Assembly (NCBI GenBank): GCA_014529385.2
Contig: CM043950.1
Span: 81,168,843 to 81,232,842 of the forward strand
Direction: 5' to 3'
DNA: 64,000 nucleotides
Source: Adiantum capillus-veneris
Taxonomy: Eukaryota > Streptophyta > Polypodiopsida > Polypodiales > Pteridaceae
The number at the start of each line of letters is the position of its first letter. Positions within the stretch are counted from its first letter, which is position 1. The notes under the pieces are model-generated. The model was not told where the DNA came from and did not search any database. It saw only the letters and a program-made list of their open reading frames with translations. The translations under genes were made by a program, and so were the position numbers. Positions 34,325 to 44,554 of this stretch are shown in pieces.

Positions 34325-34647
34325 GTTAACGACCTTTACCAGGAACCGGCTAAGAGTGGGTGCGACTCTTACATACTAGACGACATATTTATATCATGGT
34401 CTTATTCCATCTTGCCAACTTGTGCATCGTGGCATGATGATGATATCATTATCTTGTATGACACTATATGAAAGAAAAAAAGAAAAAGATAGAGAGAGAG
34501 AGAGAGACCCACTCCAGCTAGGCCCAGCTCGCCATTAAGGTTGGAATGCTTCAGCGACAACTCTTTGTATGTGTGCACACAACACACAATACAACTGTGA
34601 AGTTGTGAACTTGGCTCTCCCCCCGCCCCCCACACACACGCGTGTGT

Positions 34648-34715
<68 letters not shown>

Positions 34716-34945
34716 GTCACTGAAGCATTCCAACCTTAATGGCGAGTTGGGCCTAGCTGGAGTGGGTCTCTCTCTCTCTTTCTTTTTCCTTTTTTCTTTC
34801 ATATAGTGTCATACAAGATAGTGATATCATTCATCATGCCACGATGCACAAGTTTGGCAAGATGGAATAAGATCATGACATAAATATGTCGTCTAGTATG
34901 TAAGAGTCGCACCACCTTAGCCGGTTCTCGGTAAAGGTCGTTAAC
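34325..34945. repeat. large inverted repeat centred on a (GA)n tract
   Basis: The left arm 34325-34563 and right arm 34711-34945 are about 95% identical as inverse copies, beginning GTTAACGACCTTTACC and ending TTCAGCGACAACTC. The spacer of about 147 bp contains a CACACACGCGTGTGT string and a pure GA tract of about 62 bp. It could fold into a 235-bp hairpin. Confidence 0.92.
34651..34713. repeat. (GA)n microsatellite
   Basis: About 31 GA units between the arms of the inverted repeat. Confidence 0.96.
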
Positions 34946-35234
34946 AATTGCTCCCGCCTAATTGATTACGAGCAGCCAATAGCTACCATTGTTTGGCAAA
35001 GGTTTGCCTCAGCTTAGCCTAGAGCCGGTTGAGATTGGGTAAAATCCTTTTGCTGCACTAGTCCATCTCTTTGCATCTGCTGAAAACAGCCCAGAGCTTC
35101 CTGGCCCTGTCCCTGTTGGGCAAATCCTGCAATCAATAATGCACTCCAGGAGACCACATTCCGGACAAGAAGCTCCTAGAGCAAGAACTGGTGGGGCCTT
35201 GACTAACAATATCATCATGAATATTATCAGTGTC
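34711..35234. repeat. direct repeat unit, copy 1 (contains PPR debris)
   Basis: About 95% similar to 35753-36264, starting GAGCTGTC(A/G)CTGAAGC and ending ATATTATCAGTGTC. Both copies are preceded by a GA tract. Copy 1 is also the right arm of the inverted repeat. Its right end is abutted by a LINE fragment. Confidence 0.93.
35000..35234 (-). pseudogene. PPR fragment (copy 1)
   Basis: The minus strand reads RNVVSWSALLIAGFAQQG followed by QEALGCFQQMQRDGL, a diagnostic PPR repeat boundary (W-x-x-L-I, then G-x-x-x-E-A-L, then QMQ-x-x-G). It is a short antisense remnant with no start or stop context. Confidence 0.8.
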
Positions 35235-35678
35235 ACAATAAAATACTATGGAATCCTAAACTACTAGGTATGAACAGCAGCTAGCTGGGATAGCTAGATC
35301 ACAAGAGATCCAACATCGGTCACTGGAGGATCTCATCAATCTCCTCCATGGTCAGTAGTCTGACCGGGCATCGTGCATGTCGAGCCAAAGTGATCCGAAT
35401 CCTCTGATGCAGCCTCCGTCGATGCTGTGTAGTCCTCCACAGTCGTGGGTGTCTGGATCTTCCAAACTCAGTCGCTCGGTCGATCAGTGTTCCTCTGGTG
35501 TGAGAAGACGAGCTCTGCTGTGGTAGTAACTCCTCCGGGTGTCCAGTGGCAGCTCTAAAGAAATCTGTGATCTGTCTCTAGGACTGGCTAGCCTTCCCTC
35601 TCATCAGGCTCTCTCTGTGTCTGCGTAGCTCGAGCAAAAACAAACCCAAGCATCTCTGATCCTCGTACTGCATGACTC

Positions 35679-35680
<2 letters not shown>
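35235..35680 (-). mobile_element. truncated LINE 3' fragment
   Basis: The reverse complement of this block matches 62585-62960: MRYEDQRCLGLFLLEL-type coding around 35660, ITDFFRATTGHPEELLP around 35550, and the 3' part CATGGAGGAGAT near 35350. It is therefore the extreme 3' end of the same LINE family in minus orientation. Its truncated 5' end lies exactly at the (GA)n tract starting at 35681. Confidence 0.85.

Positions 35681-35756
<76 letters not shown>
35681..35756. repeat. (GA)n microsatellite
   Basis: About 38 pure GA units, between the LINE fragment and direct-repeat copy 2. Confidence 0.97.
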
Positions 35757-35757
<1 letters not shown>

Positions 35758-36264
35758 GTCGCTGAAGCATTCCAACCTTAATGGCGAGTTGGGCCTCGCT
35801 GGAGTGGGTCTCTCTCTCTCTTTCTTTTTCATTTTTTCTTTCATATAGTGTCATACAAGATAGTGATATCATTCATCATGCCACGATGCACAAGTTGGCA
35901 AGATGGAATAAGATCATGACATAAATATGTCGTCTAGTATGTAAGAGTTACACCCCACTCTTGGCCGGTTCCTGGTAAAGGTCGTTAACCATTGTTCCCG
36001 CCTAATTGATTACGAGCAGCCAATAGCTACCATTGTTTGGCAAAGGTTTGCCTCAGCTTAGCCTAGAGCCGGTTGAAATTGGCGAAAATCCTTTTGCTGC
36101 ACTAGTCCATCTCTTTGCATCTGCTGAAAACAGCCCAAAGCTTCCTGGCCCTGTCCCTGTAATCAATAATGCACTCCAGGAGACCACATTCCGGACAAGA
36201 AGCTCCTGGAGCAAGAACTGGTGGGGCCTTGACTAACAATATCATCATGAATATTATCAGTGTC
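35753..36264. repeat. direct repeat unit, copy 2
   Basis: Second copy of 34711-35234. It lacks a short GGGCAAATCCTG segment present in copy 1 near 35120, and continues on the right into further PPR sequence not present in copy 1. Confidence 0.93.
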
Positions 36265-36440
36265 TTGCATAGTGCCACATACCTTCAAAATGCAAGCGTG
36301 GGTGACTGCATCTGGAGAGATGCCCTCGCTTCTCATCCGCTGAAAACAGCCCAGAGCTTCTAGGCCCTGCCCTTCTTGGGCGTATCTTACAATCAAGTGT
36401 GTTCTAAGAGACGACGTTCCGGACAAGAGCCTCGAGCGGG
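36040..36440 (-). pseudogene. PPR pseudogene fragment (copy 2 and extension)
   Basis: The minus-strand frame 36163-36444 reads VRYAQEGQGLEALGCFQ, then RMRSEGISPDAVTHACILK followed by VCG, a near-complete PLS-type PPR motif, then NIHDDIVSQG. It runs out of frame after that. Host PPR proteins act in organelle RNA processing; this copy is a remnant cut on its right by a Gypsy LTR fragment. Confidence 0.85.
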
Positions 36441-36946
36441 TCATCCCGTTTCTGTATTCAACGAGAGCGGAATCATCGTGCTACATAAGACAAGGGAGAA
36501 GGCAAGCTTTCCATTAAAGTTGTGATCACTTGCACCCACTATTTACACACACAATAATTCACAATAAGCTTCAATTCAGCCCCATATCAAATTTGGGCGT
36601 CCCCTCTTGCTAATGAGTGGCAAATTCACTTGGAGCTTCCATGTGTCCTCTTTTGAGTTAATTTCCTAGTACCCACCAACTTATAAGTGTCGCGTGGGGC
36701 CTAAATGACTTGAACTGAGCCTAGACATACTTTTACTCCTTGGATTTTAGTGCCGACTAACCCAACCATTTCGTGGTGACCTGCCCTTCACTGCTATGGG
36801 TGAAACTCTCGACCGTCGGTCGTTTCACATTGGCCATAGAATGTCTAGCCATATGTGACTTCAAAAAAAGGGTCCCAAAAATTAAATTAAATACGAGGGA
36901 AAGAAACTAACAAGTAAGGTTAGTGGTTACCATAGCCTTGTGACAT
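36436..36946 (-). repeat. Gypsy-B 3' LTR fragment
   Basis: Aligns with 59212-59753 over about 510 bp (shared CATAAGACAAGGGAGAAGG, CTTCAATTCAGCCCC and CTTATAAGTGTCGC) and ends TGTGACA. The next 14 bases are a purine tract on the minus strand (CAAGAGGGGGATA). The left part is missing at the junction with PPR debris. Confidence 0.88.
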
Positions 36947-36973
36947 ATCCCCCTCTTGAAATCGCAAACGTCC

Positions 36974-37656
36974 TTAATTGCATGCCAGATATACATGCCA
37001 TAGATGATTTAGTGTGATTAGCACCCTTTTATCATCACATGTATCCGCAGGAAAGATCATACAACATAGATACAAATGACTTAATGAAACCTTCATACTT
37101 TTGCCATTTTTACCTACGATGGAAGTGAACGTTATACCTTTAACATTTGTAGAGGAGTGGCCACTTCTATTGCACTGAATCTGTATGTACATCTGATGTG
37201 CTGGCTCCATTATTACTGCTCTTTTGAACACGTTGAGTCGGGGCATATGTAGGTTGTAACCCAGAGGCCTCTTGCTTGCTGAACCTGCAAATAATGGTCC
37301 ATATACCATCATTCCCTGTCGGCGTTCTTGGAAGATCAGAGATAAAATCCATAGCAATACTTTTCCATGGCTTATCTAAATAAAAGGCAGTGGTTGTAAC
37401 AACCCTGGTGCCTTTTACCTATCAAACTTGACCTTTTGGCAAATCATGGATGCTCGCACACAGGCATCCATATCTCTCCTCAAAGTAGGCCTAGAAAAGA
37501 ATGTCTCGACCGCTTTCACTGTCGCATCTATACCACGATTCCTTGCATACGGTGGGACATGGCTTTCTACCATAACCTTAAGTCCCAATGACCTAGTGAC
37601 ACATAGTTTTCCATGTATCATCATAAAACCGTCCCCGAGGAGATAGTGCTCATGGC
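36974..37656 (-). pseudogene. Gypsy-B integrase N-terminal part
   Basis: 37415-37624 carries the zinc finger, reading YARNRGIDATVKAVETFF (His expected where Asn stands), then ICQKVKFDR. 37167-37352 carries MDFISDLPRTPTGNDGIWT with the first catalytic Asp. The rest of the core and the chromodomain are missing. The right end is the insertion point of the 37662-41831 element. Confidence 0.88.
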
Positions 37657-37661
37657 ATTGT

Positions 37662-38004
37662 TGTTAGATTTACACCACTTTGCTGCATCACAGGTCTTGG
37701 GCATGCATGTACAGCTAGTGTGCCTCCGAGTTGGCCACCCATAGCATAGGTTGTACCTTGTCCGGCCGCCCGAGTTTGGGGGTGGCCGTCCACTTTGTCC
37801 GGGCACCCTTATACTTCACTTGTTTCTTGTTGGGTCGTGGGGGATTTTTCCAGGCTTTGCCCTACCCTCCTTAGGTGCCTATTTATGGGGCCAGGGGGGT
37901 ACCCACTCTCATCATCTGGTTGTTGTATTGGGTCTTTTGCTCATGGTAGTCGTGAGGGGATTGATCGCCCCCTCTTCACCACTCATAGCGTTTGTGTTCT
38001 TTGT

Positions 38005-38055
<51 letters not shown>

Positions 38056-38080
38056 GCTTCCGCACACTCGCACTCTCACA
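37662..38080 (+). repeat. LARD-like 5' LTR
   Basis: 419 bp. It has a TATTTATGG TATA-like string near 37875 and a (CT)n tract of about 46 bp (38008-38053) that is much shorter and interrupted in the other LTR. Confidence 0.95.
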
Positions 38081-38094
38081 TGGTATCAATCGCC
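38081..38094 (+). promoter_or_regulatory. LARD-like primer-binding site
   Basis: TGGTATCAATCGCC directly follows the LTR; the first eight bases match initiator Met-tRNA. A second CACATGGTATCAGC lies 20 bp further, as if the site had been duplicated. Confidence 0.7.
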
Positions 38095-41000
38095 AGTTCA
38101 CATGGTATCAGCAACTTCTGCTTTCCATGGCCTAGGACCAGCGCTTCATCATCACATCAGGTACCCCTCCCAAGATCAAATCTGCCAGCGTTTTGCAAAA
38201 AGCTAGGCAAGTGGCGAAATTTGGAGTCTTTCATCACAGAGTACCCCCCTCCACCTGCGTTTTTGCAGATCAGGCCAGCGTTTTTGCTTTTGGTAGCAAG
38301 CATTACACTTTTTGGGCTCTTTCGTCGCGGAAAACCACCCCAACCTATCTGTGTTTTTGGGGAGCAGCTGCGTTTTTGGCAGGCTGCAGCGTTTTTGCAT
38401 AAGAAGGGGCAGCACCAACATCAGCCCTCTACAGATCTTGTCTATCCTACCCAGCTTGGCATCCAGTGCTTTGCCGGCGACAATCCTCTTTATCTGCTAC
38501 AGATTCAGTGCTGTTTTTTCTCTGTTTTCAGCCATCTGAGGTTGTGACATTGATTTCCCACCCTCCCCAGACCCTCTGCATTGCTCCAAACCCTGCCGGG
38601 AGTGTGCGAGCACGCTGAAAATCGCTGGACAGCAGCATTTTCATCACCTCGCAGTTGCGTTTTTGGGCGGACAGCAGCCACATGGTTTGTGTTTTTCACA
38701 GAGGATGAAGTTACCTCCTGCCAGTACCCCATCCGATGGTGGTCCGTACGGTCTCTCAATGACTGCTGCAGTACAGGGTATCTTCGACATCGGCTTGATC
38801 ATCTACAAGGCGTACGATCCTTGGGAGATCCATTCATTCCAGCCATCATTCGGCGGTTGCGCACTCCAGATGGGGTGGTGACTCGTGGTTTGCTATGGAC
38901 ACACCTATGCACTCATCAAAGGAGTTCACACGAGATATGGCCATGCTCATGGCATATGGGATTCCGACATTCCCAGAGACAACACCACCATCTTGGGTGG
39001 ACAGACACTTACCACTTGACCTCGACACGTCAGATCACTTGCTTACACATGAGCATCTACATGGACTCAGGGAGAGGATCTTGGATCTCTTCTTGGACAA
39101 GTTCATTGCTTGGATCTACAGACTTGAGTGGGACTTCAGTGCTTTTGGACTCTCTTGGAGAGTTTACCTTCAAGATGCGGGAGATCATGCATCATTATGC
39201 GACTACATCCGGAGTCACCCGGAGCTTGGCTTGGATGGTAGTGCAGTTGCTCTTCTACACTCCTGATCATTTGGATTGCTACCTTCAGAGTTGCTTACAC
39301 TCACCCTCGGTAACCTTATAACAGACTTATCTCCCGACCTGGGCAATAGGCCACTCCCATCTCATTCACATTGAGAGCCACATCGAGTTGCGGTTTGGTG
39401 GAGTTGTTGGCGTGGATTCTGTTTTGGTTGACACCGGAGGATTGGAGGTAGGAGATAAAGGCAAGACGGCACAGACATCTTGGTCTAGCCACTTCACTTC
39501 TCAATGCATACTGCTCAGTCTGGCTTCCCTTCTTCATACAAGATGATTACGGTGCAGACAACTTGGTCTGACCACACCTCTTCTCAAAGGCCCTTCACAG
39601 TGCAAACTGTTGAGTATGGCTTTCCCCTCATCTTGGATTACCCTACCTACTGACAAGACACCATCCGGTGGTGGTCCGTGCGGTCTCCTGGTGACTGCTG
39701 CAGCTTATGGTAGCTTCTACAGTGCAAACTGTTTAGTCTGGCTTTCCTTGTTTCGGTGGACGTTTACGGCGCAGATTGCTACATCTGGCCTTCCTTGTCA
39801 CGTGACACATCCCAACCCTATGTGTCCGTGGACAAGCTATACCACAACAGGGTTCAGTCAGTTCGATCAAGTTAGATTAGCAGTGATCTGGCACTTTTGT
39901 GAGTCTATTCGTAGACCGTGCATGCCCAGTCACTTAGCATAGATGCATATCCTCCGGTTGCACATAGCATGATCATCGGAATTCCCATCAGAATCCATTA
40001 GCATCAGTTAGGGGAATTTTCCAATGCATTTAGCCTATTTTCCTATTTATTGGGATTTCCACTTATTATTTTTAAGTGACTTTCCAACAAAAGTAGGTAG
40101 GGCAATTTTGCTAAGTTAATATATAAGCAAACCAAAGTTCACACTTTCTGGCAGAAGAGGCAGCAAGAGCTCCCCGCTCAACAGGCAACTTCTCAGCAGA
40201 ACCCGCAGGACCCCCCCAACCTTGGCGTTTCCTCTCACAGCAGCAGGTAGCGTTTTGGTTTTCTCCAGCAGTACCTCCACAAGACTTGGCATTTCAGCAA
40301 ATGCTTCATCGCCATCAACACAAAGCCCTAGCATTTTCACCTATGCATCCTCGCCAACACTCCAGACCAGCAGGAACCACTAACGCCAGGAGAGGGTATT
40401 AGCATTTTTCATTTGCAGCCCTAATTGTAGCAGATGCACTTAGCGTATTTGTTTCATCAGCAATTTCAGCAGCAGCATCAGCGTTTTTGATTCTCAGCCC
40501 TTACCGCAGAGGATACACGCAGATTTTCAGCATTATGAACAGTAGCAGATTCCCCCAAAGTTGGTTGCAGATGATCCCTCATTTTCAGCCATAAAAACGC
40601 AGCCAAAACAGTCATTTTCAGCCACCGAAACAGTCCCCGAATTCAGCGATTAGAAGATCCCAGATTTCAGCCATCAAGTCGTCGTCGTCACCACCGTCGT
40701 CGTCATCGGCATAGTCCAAGTTGCATAGTCCATTGCATTCGCATTGTACACCTTTGTGCAATCAAAGTAGACCACTCTCGCCGACGAGAGTGGGGCCTTT
40801 GGAGGAGGGTTTTACAGCCTCTCGAGTGTCGTATCTCTTCTCTCTCCTCTCTCAGTCTCATTCACTTGCACGCACAACGTCCACTCACTTTGTTCGTGAC
40901 CACAACACTCTACAAGACGGAAAGCTCTCTCTTTCCCTAAGAACTAAAAGGAACCTTGAGCAATAAAGATCACTAATCTTGAGAAAATACAACATTCATT

Positions 41001-41428
41001 CTGTTGCACCTTACATTCCTGGAGTTTTTCATAGCTTAGCTACCTGGCCACACTTGGTTACAGGTTCATGCATTGACAGGCTTCCAGTCATTCTCATGAC
41101 GGTTCATGGGCTTCCCTATTTTCTCCAGATGGTTTGACTACAGACACCTAGATCCTATTAGGCGGGACAATTGCAAGTCTATTGGCACTTCTTTTATGAC
41201 AAGGAGTTGTTTTCACACTCAGTTCGGAACCTTTTACGCAGTATTTTCACCCTGTATCGGCGGAGTACAACAGTTTGCTACATTGCTCGTGACAACACTT
41301 TACCATGGAGATTTCTTGGCGATCAGGACACCCCAGACTGCTGCAGACATCGCAATAGACATCTTCATCATTTGCCTCACATCTTCGGCTTCATACGGTT
41401 TGTTCAAGCATCAGGTGCTGAGAGAGGG
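38095..41428 (+). other. LARD-like interior, no recognised genes
   Basis: 38180-38410 has about six copies of a GCGTTTTTGC-type motif. Overlapping frames at 38581-39321 and 38895-39266 are open, but neither shows a known domain. A segment at 38727-38786 (ATCCGATGGTGGTCCGTACG) recurs imperfectly at 39659-39718, both encoding P-S-x-G-G-P-x-G-L. 39880-40960 is shared with 31431-32290. 40240-40700 is rich in TTTTCAGCC. It could encode a degenerate structural protein, but I cannot support that. Confidence 0.55.
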
Positions 41429-41831
41429 TGTTAGATTTACACCACTCTGCTGCTTCACAGGTCTAGTGCATGCATCTACGGCTCGTACGCCTCCGGGCTA
41501 GCCACCCATAGCATAGGTTGTACCTTGTCCGACCGCCCAAGTTTGGGGCCGGCCGTCCACTTTGTACGAGCGCCCTCATACTTCATTTATTTCTTGTTGG
41601 GTCGCGGGGGATTTTTCCAGGCTTTGCCCTACCCTTCCTTGGGCATCTATTTATGGGGCCAGGGGGGTACCCACTTCCATCATCTGGTTGGTGTATTGGG
41701 TCTTCTGCTCATGGTAGTCATGGGGGGCTGATCGCCCCCTCTTCACCACTCATAGCGTTTGTGTTCTTTCTCTCTCTCTTTCCTCTCCTCTCCTCTCCTC
41801 TCTCACGCTTCCGCACACGTGCACTCTCACA
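41429..41831 (+). repeat. LARD-like 3' LTR
   Basis: 403 bp, TG...CA, about 90% identical to the 5' LTR; preceded by the purine stretch GAGAGAGGG. Confidence 0.95.
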
Positions 41832-41836
41832 ATTGT

Positions 41837-43130
41837 CCATCTTGCAATTGTTCAAAGATCCTTGCAAAATCTTCATCAGTAGTAGACTCTTCCTTCATGT
41901 CATCAAGCTCATGATGATAAGCAATTGACACAGCTGAAATTTGTGGCTTTCTTGATAACGCATCCAACATTCTTCTTACCTTCCACATGCATAATCTGAA
42001 AGTGGAACATAGAGAGTATGTTTGCCCATCGCATATGCTTTTCGGATAACTTTGACTGTGTCAAGAAGTATCGCAAGGTATGATGGTCTGTTTGGACAAC
42101 AAAAGCAGCACCTAGCAGGTAGTGCTTCCGACAAGAAAGCGCATGAATCACGGTCAATAGCTCTTTCTCATAGATTTGCATAGTCTTTTCTGGCCTTTGC
42201 AATCTCGTAAGCTACTACCCGACCATCTTACATTAACACTGCCCCAATACTATTGCCACACGCATCACACTTGACCACAAATGACTTCGTGGTAAGACAA
42301 TTACCGAATCCGAAGTCATCTTTTCCTTTAAGAGATTAAAGGCCGAAAATCTCTTTTTGTGTCCACTTGAACTTGACCTCTTTCTTTTGTAGAGCATGAA
42401 GGGGTGAGGCAATCTCGGCAAAGTTCCTGATAAACCTTTTGTAGTAAGAGCATAAGCCCAAGAAGCCACGGACATCATGCACATTCTTCAAATCTGGCCA
42501 TGTCTCGATTGCTTCAACCTTGGCAGGATCCATCCGGACACCATCCTTTGACACCATGTGGCCAAGAAAGTGGATCTCTTCCAAGAAGAATTCACTTTTG
42601 TTAGGATTGACAAGCAACCTGTGATTGCGTAGCTCTTCAAAGACAATGGTCAATGACACTTATGCTCCTCTTTATTCTTTGAGTAGACTATTGTGTCATT
42701 GAAGAATGTGCCAACAAACTTTTGATGTGGGCGGAAGATCTGATCCATCATCTTATTAAACGTAGCAAGAGCATTTGTAAGACCAAACGACGTCACTAAG
42801 AACTCATACAGACCAAATATCGTCCTAAATGTCGTCCTAAACGTAGTCTTGTGCACATCCTCTAGCATGATACGAATCTGATGGTATCCACTCTTAAGCT
42901 CTATACTGCTAAAAATTGCAGCACCCCCCCTCTAATCGGTCAAGAATATCATCGATCCTTGGAATAGGAAACCTGCGCTTGATGGTATTCTTATTCAACG
43001 CACAGTGGTCAATACACATGCATCAAGAGCATAGGGAGCAAAAAAGGGTGAAGAACTAGGTTGAATTAGCCCTTTTTCTAACAGCTCCTCTACTTGCCCC
43101 ATAATCTCTTTCTACTGAGCCGCACTAACC
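41837..43130 (-). pseudogene. Gypsy-B RT and RNase H
   Basis: Frames 42650-42868, 42336-42659, 42233-42484 and 41909-42202. RT motifs: YEFLVTSFGLTNALATFNKM and FFNDTIVYSK, where FFDD is expected, so the first catalytic Asp is Asn. A 12-bp tandem duplication near 42822-42845 adds a second FRT-type tetrapeptide before the motif. The connection reads FLGLCSYYKRFIRNFAEI. RNase H has YEKELLTVIHALSCRKHYLL and QTDHHTLRYFL and is cut by the insertion at 41831. Confidence 0.9.
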
Positions 43131-43790
43131 TTGTATGGAGGCCTATTTGGTGGGCTACAATCTGGCACCAAATTTATTGCATGAACCTCAAGCCTCTTCG
43201 GTAATGACTCAGAAAAATAGTCACTAAACTCTCGCAAAAATGTTGACCTTTCTTTATCTAACAGAGATACATTTGACTGACAATTATCTGAAACATCACA
43301 TTCAAAAATCAAGTACGCAGAAAGATGATTCTCAATTATAGAAGTGATAGCTGAAGCATATACAACAGGGACAGACTCCCCTTTAAGCTTTACATCAAGG
43401 ATGTGAGTTTTGCTCCTATGCTGAAGGGTGATCTTTTTGTTGAAGACATCCAACACTACATGTATACGGAACATTCAAGCGATTCTCAACAACACATAGC
43501 ACCCTTGCAGTGGCATGATGTAGAATTCCTTAGTGTCCACATATGACTGAATATGCAGACGCAGCTTTCCAATGATAGGAGTAACACACTCTGAGTGGTC
43601 AGGACATGCCAACCTTGCCTCTGCTGTGTACCCCATCTCTTCAACTCTGATGCCCAGCTTGATGGCCAACTCGGGTGAGATAAAGTTTGCTTTAGCACCT
43701 GGATCAAAGAAGATAAGTGCAGTCTGATCTCTGACTTTACCCCACGCTTTGGATAACTAATTGGCATCTGATTTTGGCCTATCACCCACC
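43112..43790 (-). pseudogene. Gypsy-B protease
   Basis: The frames 43475-43669, 43486-43785 and 43112-43474 together cover the retropepsin domain. Its active site, near 43700, is FFDPGAKANFISPELA. The D-P-G-A form is shared with the intact relative at 52959-57308, so Pro is a family trait and not damage. It is broken by frame changes between fragments. Confidence 0.82.
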
Positions 43791-43861
43791 ATATCTGACA
43801 CTAACCCGCCGTTGGTTTAGCTTCTTCCCTTTCCTGTCCTTTGAGGCAGCTGCCTCCTCCT

Positions 43862-44554
43862 CTAGGGACAATCTGCAGCAAAATGGCCAGATGGCTCGCA
43901 TGTTAAGCATTTGTTCTCAGCCATTAAAGCCTTATTTTCCTCGAACGACTTGCGCACAAAAAGCTTTCTTTTCTTTTTCTTGGCATGTCCTTTAGACGTC
44001 TCGGCTGAGTCCTTGCCTTTACTAGTGTTTTTTGACCCCGGGAACGCTTTAGGATTCACTTTCACAAAGGGCTTCTTTGCTGAAATTTTCTTTTGCTGAC
44101 CCCCTTTCACGTTGCCCTGAAACCCATTGTCCTCTCCCTTCAAGAAGGCATGACCAGTGTTGGCAACTTCCATAAGCTGCGTATGCGTAAGAGTCACCAC
44201 TCTGTTCTTTGTACAGTAGTTTCGAAGCCCTTTAGGCAACCCACAACAATACTTCTCAATCTGCTTTGTCAATGGCACAAACCTATAGGAGGTTACTGAG
44301 AGCAACGCTTTATAGAACCTCCCATTGTACTCCTCTAGGCTCTTGCAAGTAGGCGCAATGAGTTGGTGCCAATCCGTCATGACATCGGCTTCAAATTCGT
44401 TTGATAGCCAAACATTTGCTTGAAGTAAACCCATGTGGCAGGTGTCTGTCCTTGCATCAATAGCGTTGCCCACCATGTACGTGCATTACCTTTCAAGAAA
44501 GTGGCAGCTTTCCTAACCTTGGAGGCTTCTATAAAATTCCCCCCTACATAAGCA
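43862..44554 (-). pseudogene. Gypsy-B gag, C-terminal half
   Basis: 204 codons of frame 43862-44476: FVPLTKQIEKYCCGLPKGL, Lys-rich linker, and knuckle CLTCEPSGHFAADC. It aligns with the gag of the 50572-58937 element from about residue 345 to 520. Upstream, to 44554, the sequence still reads SAYVGGNF in the expected position, directly at the insertion point of the 44560-46162 element. Confidence 0.88.

Larger units (their letters stand above)
37657..41836 (+). mobile_element. pol-less LTR element (LARD-like), insert 37662-41831
   Basis: 4170 bp. LTRs at 37662-38080 and 41429-41831 (TGTTAGATTTAC to ACTCTCACA), perfect 5-bp duplication ATTGT at 37657-37661 and 41832-41836. Orientation is plus: TGGTATCA primer-type sequence follows the left LTR, and a purine stretch GAGAGAGGG precedes the right LTR. 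The LTRs are about 90% identical, so it is older than the other dated insertions. The 3.35-kb interior has no protease, integrase, RT or RNase H. It is inserted within Gypsy-B between RNase H and integrase. Confidence 0.95.

Noticed and set aside
38581-39321. 246-codon frame in the LARD-like interior as a gag protein
   Set aside because: No zinc knuckle or gag motif; a second overlapping frame is just as open, so I keep it only as unexplained interior.
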